5,404 nt of DNA from Spirochaetia bacterium (lineage in GTDB: Bacteria > Spirochaetota > UBA4802 > UBA5550). The notes below the pieces were generated by a model, which ran no database searches, was not told the origin of the DNA, and saw only the letters and a program-made list of their open reading frames with translations. The DNA lies in NCBI GenBank assembly GCA_031289575.1, contig JAITPE010000130.1, forward strand, positions 1 through 5,404. Direction: 5' to 3'. Positions 1 to 4,284 of this stretch are shown piece after piece; the first letter of the stretch is position 1, and the number at the start of each line of letters is the position of its first letter. The translations under genes were made by a program, and so were the position numbers.

Positions 1-2041
1 GAAGGGCAACGTCATGTTCGCGCCGGTGGACCTCAAGATCTTGCGCAAAAAAGAGGCCGAGCTTCCGGCTGTTGAAAAAAAACTTGCCGGTGACCGCGCC
101 GAGTTGGAACGGCTAAAAATGCTGAGTCCAAAAGAGGAGAAGCTGCGCGAATGCGCTAAGGCCGCAAAGGATCTCGGCGCGGAACTCAAGCAGAGAGAAA
201 AGGAGCTTGCCCAAGCCGAAATTGATCTGCGGCGCTGCGAGGGCCGCATAAAGGCGCTTCAAAAAAGTACGGCCGATGCCGATAAGCCGCGCGATGAACT
301 GGCGCGCTTGTCAAGCCGGTTTGCCGAAACCGATAAACTGTATTCCATACTCAAGCGCAAGAAGGATGCCGAAGAAAAATTGGACGCGCTGCGCAGGGAA
401 GAAAAAGAAATAAGAACAAGGCTCGACTCCGAAAACAGGCGCGAGGCGCGTCTCAAGGCGGAAAAGGAGGCAGCCCTATCGGCTAATTTGGCAATGACGC
501 TCAAAGCAGGGCTGCCTTGCCCTGTCTGCGGTTCAACGCACCATCCGGAACCGGCTGCTGCAAGCGCCTTTACGCAGGACGATGAGCTTAACTCAGCCGC
601 GGAGAGCGCGGCTGAGTTAAGGGACGGCTTGGCCGCAAACAGCGAGGCGCAAAAACAGCGCGCCGAGTCCGTTAATTCATGCTTGGCCGAAATGCAGGAA
701 CACAATCCGCTACAGTCAGGCGCCTTGGTCTCGATTGAGGAAACAGAAAAGATCATGCGCGAAATCTTAGACGGGAAATCAAGGCTTGAAAAAATTATAA
801 GCGAGAACAAAAATAGTCTTGAAACATTAAAATCGCTTGAGTCGGAACAGAACGGACTTGCTCAAAAAGCAACAGCAGCCAAGGCCGCGAACGATGAGAT
901 TGTGCTGAAAAAAACGGCCGCCGACAGCGAAACCGAAATGCTCGAAAAAGACCTTGCCGTGCTTTCTCCGAAAGCACGGCAAAATATTGCTTCCGCGGCC
1001 GCGGAAATAGAGAAGAGTATCGGCGGGCAGGTATCCTTCATGAAAGAGATTGACGCTTCAATCCGCAAGGCGCTGGAGCTTTCGGCCGGATTTAGTCAGG
1101 CCGCGGATTCAATCAGGGAGCGCCTTGCGCGGCTCAAGGAAAAATCGGCCGAGGCTGTGCCGAAGGTGAATCAAGCCGCGGCCGGCGCCGGCTTTGATTC
1201 GATTGCTCACTGCGAAAAGGCCGTGCGGAGCAATGAAGAAATGGACTCCATGAACCGGCGCGTTTTGGACTACCGTGACGCGCGGAAAGAAGTTGAGGTA
1301 CGGCTCGAAGCTCTTGCGGGGCAGACATCGGGCATGGAGAAGCCGGATCTTGATAGAATGAATTTAGCGAAGACAGCCATTGAAAATGAAATCGGCAGGG
1401 CCGAGTCGGAGAAAGGCATGCTTGCCGAAGCAATATCATCGGCCAAAAAAAAATTGGAAGATATAGAGCGGCTCAAAATTTCCATAACAGAACTCATTGA
1501 AGAAACAAGAGCCGTATCGGAACTTGCGGACGGTCTCATAGGCAGGAATCCTAAAAACATAAATTTCCAGAGTTTCATTCTCGCGGCGTACCTTCGGGAG
1601 GCGGCCGAATACGCGTCAAAGAGGCTGCTGCGCATGACCGACGGGCGCTACCGTTTTATTGTTACCGAAGAAATAATTCACGGCAATAAACAGGCCGGCC
1701 TTGACCTTGATGTTTTTGACAGCTTTACCGGACAGCAAAGAAGCGTGCGCACGCTTTCGGGCGGAGAAAAATTTATGGCCGCGATCTCACTCTCGCTCGC
1801 GCTCGCCGATGTTATACAGTCGCGTTCCGCGTCAATCGAATTGGATGCCGTATTTATAGATGAGGGTTTCGGCTCGCTTGATGATGAGTCGCTTGATAAG
1901 GCATTATCAATACTCGATGAAATAAGGGGAGGCCGCATGGTGGGAATTATATCTCATGTGCAGGAACTCAAAAACAGAATTCCATCGCAAATCAATATTG
2001 TCAAGGGAGCGGCCGGCTCGGCCGTATCGGCAAAACGCTGA
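1..2041 (+). CDS. sbcC: SbcC-type exonuclease ATPase subunit (5'-truncated by window edge)
   Basis: This is the large SMC/Rad50-like subunit of the SbcCD nuclease, which with SbcD processes DNA ends, hairpins and stalled-fork structures. The reading frame is already open at base 2, so the ATG at 14 is internal; numbering below counts from that Met for convenience. Residues about 5-160 are a charged coiled-coil arm. The zinc hook CPVC is at 169-172 (518-529), followed by GSTHHPEP. A second long coiled-coil arm runs to about 500. The C-terminal ATPase lobe starts near NPKNINFQSF (512-521). It contains the ABC signature LSGGEK (581-586), Walker B with catalytic Asp-Glu in VFIDEGFGSLD (613-623), and the switch His in ISHV (H648). 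The stop is TGA at 2039-2041. E. coli SbcC is about 1050 residues, so roughly the first third, with Walker A, lies upstream, probably next to sbcD. No frameshift is seen. The gene contains several strong inverted repeats, listed separately. Confidence 0.95.
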   Translation, partial: KGNVMFAPVDLKILRKKEAELPAVEKKLAGDRAELERLKMLSPKEEKLRECAKAAKDLGAELKQREKELAQAEIDLRRCEGRIKALQKSTADADKPRDELARLSSRFAETDKLYSILKRKKDAEEKLDALRREEKEIRTRLDSENRREARLKAEKEAALSANLAMTLKAGLPCPVCGSTHHPEPAAASAFTQDDELNSAAESAAELRDGLAANSEAQKQRAESVNSCLAEMQEHNPLQSGALVSIEETEKIMREILDGKSRLEKIISENKNSLETLKSLESEQNGLAQKATAAKAANDEIVLKKTAADSETEMLEKDLAVLSPKARQNIASAAAEIEKSIGGQVSFMKEIDASIRKALELSAGFSQAADSIRERLARLKEKSAEAVPKVNQAAAGAGFDSIAHCEKAVRSNEEMDSMNRRVLDYRDARKEVEVRLEALAGQTSGMEKPDLDRMNLAKTAIENEIGRAESEKGMLAEAISSAKKKLEDIERLKISITELIEETRAVSELADGLIGRNPKNINFQSFILAAYLREAAEYASKRLLRMTDGRYRFIVTEEIIHGNKQAGLDLDVFDSFTGQQRSVRTLSGGEKFMAAISLSLALADVIQSRSASIELDAVFIDEGFGSLDDESLDKALSILDEIRGGRMVGIISHVQELKNRIPSQINIVKGAAGSAVSAKR
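587..621. repeat. 15-bp perfect inverted repeat, 5-nt loop, inside sbcC
   Basis: The left arm CTTAACTCAGCCGCG (587-601) is exactly complementary to the right arm at 607-621, with GAGAG between them. It lies in the coding sequence just after the zinc hook and encodes residues LNSAAESAAELR. No T-run follows, so it is not an intrinsic terminator. A 15-bp match at a fixed loop size is very unlikely by chance in a window this long. Confidence 0.95.
954..982. repeat. 12-bp perfect inverted repeat, 5-nt loop, inside sbcC
   Basis: The left arm TTGCCGTGCTTT (954-965) pairs perfectly with AAAGCACGGCAA (971-982) around CTCCG. The outer C and G of the loop could also pair, giving 13 bp and a 3-nt loop. 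It lies in the second coiled-coil arm and encodes part of LAVLSPKARQN. No T-run follows. Confidence 0.93.
991..1006. repeat. 16-nt perfect palindrome inside sbcC
   Basis: TTCCGCGGCCGCGGAA reads the same on both strands and contains two CCGCGG units and a central GCGGCCGC. It begins only 8 bases after the hairpin ending at 982. It encodes Ser-Ala-Ala-Ala-Glu in the coiled coil, so part of it may reflect GCG/GCC alanine codon preference. Confidence 0.9.
1168..1200. repeat. Imperfect inverted repeat with one bulge inside sbcC
   Basis: GAATCAA plus GCCG (1168-1178) pairs with CGGC, one unpaired T, and TTGATTC (1189-1200). This gives 11 bp around a GC-rich 10-nt centre that can itself pair. It lies in the coiled-coil coding region and is weaker than the perfect repeats upstream. 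Confidence 0.75.
1741..1756. repeat. 16-nt perfect palindrome inside sbcC
   Basis: AAGCGTGCGCACGCTT is self-complementary over 16 nt. It sits immediately before and into the codons for the conserved LSGGEK signature, so the protein constrains much of it. It is a further member of the group of inverted repeats in this gene. Confidence 0.9.
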
Positions 2042-2123
2042 GAAAAAAGGCAACGGCGAAAAACAATTGACATAAACAGCCGGAAAGAATTTCAAAACAT
2101 AAATACTATAATCGGAGGACTAC
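2042..2123 (+). promoter_or_regulatory. sbcC-purE intergenic leader with ill-spaced promoter-like boxes
   Basis: This 82-base gap holds a perfect -35-like TTGACA (2067-2072) and a perfect -10-like TATAAT (2107-2112). They are 34 bases apart, twice the usual 17, so they cannot work as one standard sigma-70 promoter. No good -10 lies 16-18 bases after TTGACA; the sequence there is around TTTCAA. A start driven by TATAAT would fall near 2119, leaving an almost leaderless purE message without its ribosome binding site. A promoter for purE-guaA here is plausible but its position is not settled. No PurR-like operator, purine riboswitch fold or terminator was recognised. Confidence 0.3.
2114..2119 (+). 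promoter_or_regulatory. purE ribosome binding site
   Basis: GGAGGA lies 4-5 bases before GTG at 2124. An in-frame TAA at 2109-2111 leaves only four codons upstream, none of them a start. Together these fix the GTG as the purE start. Confidence 0.85.
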
Positions 2124-2648
2124 GTGGTCGGCATAATTCTCGGCAGCGATTCGGACCTGCCTAAGGTACAGAACTGTTTCTCGATACTGGAAGATTTCGG
2201 TATAAACTTTGAACTGATTATTTCATCGGCGCACAGAACGCCCGGGCAAACAAGAGAGTGGGCGGCCTCCGCAAGAAAGCGCGGCATAAAGGCAATCATT
2301 GCCGCGGCCGGGGGCGCGGCACATTTGCCTGGCGTTGTCGCGTCGCATACTACTCTGCCTGTAATAGGCGTGCCTGTGGAAACACAGATAGGGGGCGGCG
2401 TTGACTCAATATTATCCATCATTCAAATGCCCGCCGGTATTCCCGTTGCCGCTGTGAGCGCCGGCAAAGCCGGCGGTGCCAACGCCGCCCTTTTCGCAGT
2501 CGAGATACTTGCTGTTTACGACGAGTCCTTGGCCGTGAAATTATCAGACTACAGAAAAAAAGAAGAACAAAAGATTGCGGCCAAAAACGAATCCATTGCC
2601 TCTGTCGGCTACAAGAAGTACATTGAACAGCTTGAGGAAAGCAAATGA
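2124..2648 (+). CDS. purE: N5-carboxyaminoimidazole ribonucleotide mutase, class I PurE
   Basis: PurE converts N5-CAIR to 4-carboxy-AIR in cytosolic de novo IMP synthesis, normally using the product of PurK. The 174-residue protein covers the full family fold. The motifs are GSDSDLP (7-13), SAHRTP (35-40) with the catalytic His37, GGAAHLPG (63-70), IGVPV (81-85), GGVDS, QMPAGIPV and KAGGANAAL. The Arg in SAHRTP and the GGAAHLPG loop point to the class I mutase rather than the class II AIR carboxylase; this assignment comes from family knowledge. Translation starts at GTG, and the protein begins directly with the first beta strand (VGIILGSDSD), which matches the start choice. The C-terminal tail from about 140 is lysine- and glutamate-rich and variable in the family. 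The stop overlaps the guaA start by four bases, so translation is probably coupled. No purK is visible in the window. Confidence 0.96.
   Translation: MVGIILGSDSDLPKVQNCFSILEDFGINFELIISSAHRTPGQTREWAASARKRGIKAIIAAAGGAAHLPGVVASHTTLPVIGVPVETQIGGGVDSILSIIQMPAGIPVAAVSAGKAGGANAALFAVEILAVYDESLAVKLSDYRKKEEQKIAAKNESIASVGYKKYIEQLEESK
2459..2475. repeat. 7-bp GC-rich inverted repeat inside purE
   Basis: CGCCGGC, AAA, GCCGGCG forms a compact 7-bp stem with a 3-nt loop over the codons for the conserved SAGKAGG segment. Protein constraint plus GC-rich codons can explain it, and it is modest compared with the longer repeats in sbcC and guaA. Confidence 0.6.
2634..2640 (+). promoter_or_regulatory. guaA ribosome binding site within the purE 3' end
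   Basis: GAGGAAA sits 4 bases before the ATG at 2645, with GAGG about 7 bases away, inside the last purE codons. With the ATGA overlap at 2645-2648, it supports reinitiation or coupling of guaA to purE translation. Confidence 0.75.
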
Positions 2649-4210
2649 CAAAAGTTCACGGCAGGCATATCATAATATTGGATTTCGGCTCGCAGTATAC
2701 GCAGCTCATAGCGCGGCGTATCCGCGAGCAGAAGGTTTACGCCGAGATCGTTCCTTATTTTCACCCCTTTGATGAAATCAAACAGGCAAACCCCGGAGGC
2801 ATTATTCTGTCGGGAGGGCCTTCGTCCTTATACGAAAAAAACGCTCCCATGATAGGCCGGGAGATTTTTAATTTGGGCGTTCCTGTGCTTGGCATATGCT
2901 ACGGCCTATATGTCGCGGTGAATGCCTTCAACGGAAAAATCAAAGGAGCAGATTCCCGGGAGTACGGGCCCGCTGAAATAAATATTCTTAAACGAGGGTT
3001 TTCGCAGTCTCCGCTGTTCAAGGGACTCAAAAAAAAAGAAAGGGTATGGATGAGCCATGGCGACAAGGTGATATCGCTTCCCGATGGATTTTCTGTGACC
3101 GCGTCTTCTGAAAACGCGGAGATTGCCGCGGTGTCAAATGATGACATGAGAATCTACGGTGTCCAGTTTCACCCTGAGGTGCACCATACGGTGAACGGAA
3201 TCCGCGTGCTGAGAAATTTTATTTTTGATATTTGCCGTCTCACGCCGAATTGGAGCATGGAAAACTTTATTGACTCGTCGGTCGAGTCAATAAGAAAAAC
3301 CGTGGGAGACGGAACCGTGCTCCTTGGACTTTCGGGCGGTGTTGATTCAACTGTAACGGCCGCGCTTTTGCAGCAGGCCATCGGCAGCCGGCTTTATTGT
3401 GTATTTGTAAATAACGGGGTTTTGCGCAAAGATGAGGCAAAGCAGGTAATCGAGCGTTTTAAAAAACACATGAAACTTAATTTGATATACTCGGATTCAT
3501 CAAAGCGGTTTTTATCTAAACTCAAAGGGGTTGAGGATCCAGAACTCAAACGGCGCGTCATAGGCTCGGAGTTTGTCAAAGTCTTTATGGCCGAGGCAAA
3601 AAAAATCGGCAGGTTCGACTTTCTTGCGCAGGGTACTCTTTATCCGGATGTTATAGAATCGGTCTCAACCAAGGGGCCGTCCGAAACAATCAAGAGCCAC
3701 CACAACCGCGTTCCCGAAATTCTCAAGCTGATAAAATCGGGCAGGGTGATTGAGCCGCTTAAGGAGCTGTTCAAGGATGAGGTGCGCGAGCTTGGGAAAA
3801 GTCTTGGCCTTCCCGATGAGTTGATATACCGGCATCCGTTTCCGGGGCCCGGGCTTGCGATACGCATACTGGGGGAGGTTACTCCGCAGCGCGTAAAAAT
3901 TCTTCAACAGGCCGATGATATTGTGGTGAGCGAGGTACGGCAGGCAGGTCTTTACCGCAGCTTGTGGCAAATATTTGCGGTCTTTTTGCCGGTGCGCTCG
4001 GTAGGCGTAATGGGCGACAAGAGGACTTACGAAAATGTTATTGCCATACGAGGCGTGACATCGGTTGACGCCATGACCGCGGACTGGGCGTATCTTCCGG
4101 AAGAACTGCTGCGCAGAATATCAAACCGAATCATCAATGAGGTGAAGGGCATCAACCGCGTTGTATACGATATATCATCCAAACCGCCGTCAACGATTGA
4201 ATGGGAATGA
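2645..4210 (+). CDS. guaA: GMP synthase (glutamine-hydrolysing)
   Basis: GuaA aminates XMP to GMP using ATP and ammonia from glutamine, in the cytosol. At 521 residues it matches the usual two-domain bacterial enzyme (E. coli 525). The class I glutaminase domain, about 8-200, has the nucleophile Cys85 in GICYG and the His176/Glu178 pair in QFHPEV. The synthetase domain has the PP-loop SGGVDS (230-235), QGTLYPDVIES, and a lid stretch starting HHNRVP (352-357). The dimerisation domain includes RHPFPGPGLAIR (PFPGPGL at 398-404) and the C-terminal SKPPSTIEWE. Two departures stand out. Tyr89 replaces the usual Gln of GxCxGxQ, and HHNRVPEILKL replaces the common HHNVGGLP form. The rest of both active sites looks intact, so a working synthetase is expected; how well glutamine is used is less certain. 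Translation starts at the ATG overlapping the purE stop. No terminator hairpin follows. Confidence 0.97.
   Translation: MTKVHGRHIIILDFGSQYTQLIARRIREQKVYAEIVPYFHPFDEIKQANPGGIILSGGPSSLYEKNAPMIGREIFNLGVPVLGICYGLYVAVNAFNGKIKGADSREYGPAEINILKRGFSQSPLFKGLKKKERVWMSHGDKVISLPDGFSVTASSENAEIAAVSNDDMRIYGVQFHPEVHHTVNGIRVLRNFIFDICRLTPNWSMENFIDSSVESIRKTVGDGTVLLGLSGGVDSTVTAALLQQAIGSRLYCVFVNNGVLRKDEAKQVIERFKKHMKLNLIYSDSSKRFLSKLKGVEDPELKRRVIGSEFVKVFMAEAKKIGRFDFLAQGTLYPDVIESVSTKGPSETIKSHHNRVPEILKLIKSGRVIEPLKELFKDEVRELGKSLGLPDELIYRHPFPGPGLAIRILGEVTPQRVKILQQADDIVVSEVRQAGLYRSLWQIFAVFLPVRSVGVMGDKRTYENVIAIRGVTSVDAMTADWAYLPEELLRRISNRIINEVKGINRVVYDISSKPPSTIEWE
3267..3293. repeat. 11-bp perfect inverted repeat, 5-nt loop, inside guaA
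   Basis: TTATTGACTCG (3267-3277) pairs perfectly with CGAGTCAATAA (3283-3293) around TCGGT. A T-G wobble could extend it by one pair. It spans codons for FIDSSVESIR at the junction between the glutaminase and synthetase domains. It shares its 5-nt loop size with the two sbcC hairpins, and no T-run follows. Confidence 0.92.
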
Positions 4211-4284
4211 ATTTTTTTTAATTATAAGTAACCATAATCGCTAAAACAGGCCATATTATAGACACAATAAAAAAAGGAAATATT
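4211..4284 (+). promoter_or_regulatory. AT-rich guaA-unfoldase intergenic region, possible promoter
   Basis: This 74-base gap contains a T8 run (4212-4219), a TATAAG (4223-4228) and a TATTAT (4254-4259) that could serve as -10 boxes. I see no matching TTGACA-like -35 at 16-18 bases from either. The T-run has no GC-rich stem in front of it; the only candidate is a 4-bp TCAA/TTGA stem at about 4190-4200, which is too weak and too distant. Transcription of the next gene from its own weak or non-sigma-70 promoter, or read-through from guaA, are both possible. Confidence 0.25.
4274..4280 (+). promoter_or_regulatory. Ribosome binding site of the ClpX/HslU-like gene
   Basis: AAGGAAA has its GGA core at 4276-4278, six bases before the ATG at 4285. 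In-frame TAA codons at 4219 and 4225 close the frame not far upstream, which supports this start. Confidence 0.8.

Noticed and set aside
14..16. ATG at 14 as the sbcC start
   Set aside because: The frame is open to the left edge, no ribosome binding site precedes it, and the Walker A lobe required by the family is missing, so the true start lies upstream.
587..621. Hairpins in sbcC and guaA as terminators or REP elements
   Set aside because: All lie inside conserved coding sequence, none is followed by a T-run, and the arm sequences differ from one another, so they are not copies of one repeat family.
259..810. Long antisense open frame of about 180 codons opposite sbcC
   Set aside because: It is Ser/Ala/Leu-rich, has no recognisable domain, and mirrors the Glu/Lys/Ala coiled-coil codons of the sense gene; the sense frame has clear motifs.
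1893..1910. TTGATAA / TTATCAA 7-bp stem near the sbcC Walker B
   Set aside because: A 7-bp stem with a 4-nt loop is expected at a rate of about 0.3 per loop size in this length, so it is not distinguishable from chance.
3967..3978. GCAAATATTTGC, a 12-nt palindrome in guaA
   Set aside because: About one 12-nt palindrome is expected by chance in a window this long; it adds little to the longer ones.
4190..4220. Intrinsic terminator after guaA with a T8 run
   Set aside because: Only a 4-bp stem precedes the run, about 11 bases away, and no GC-rich hairpin is present.
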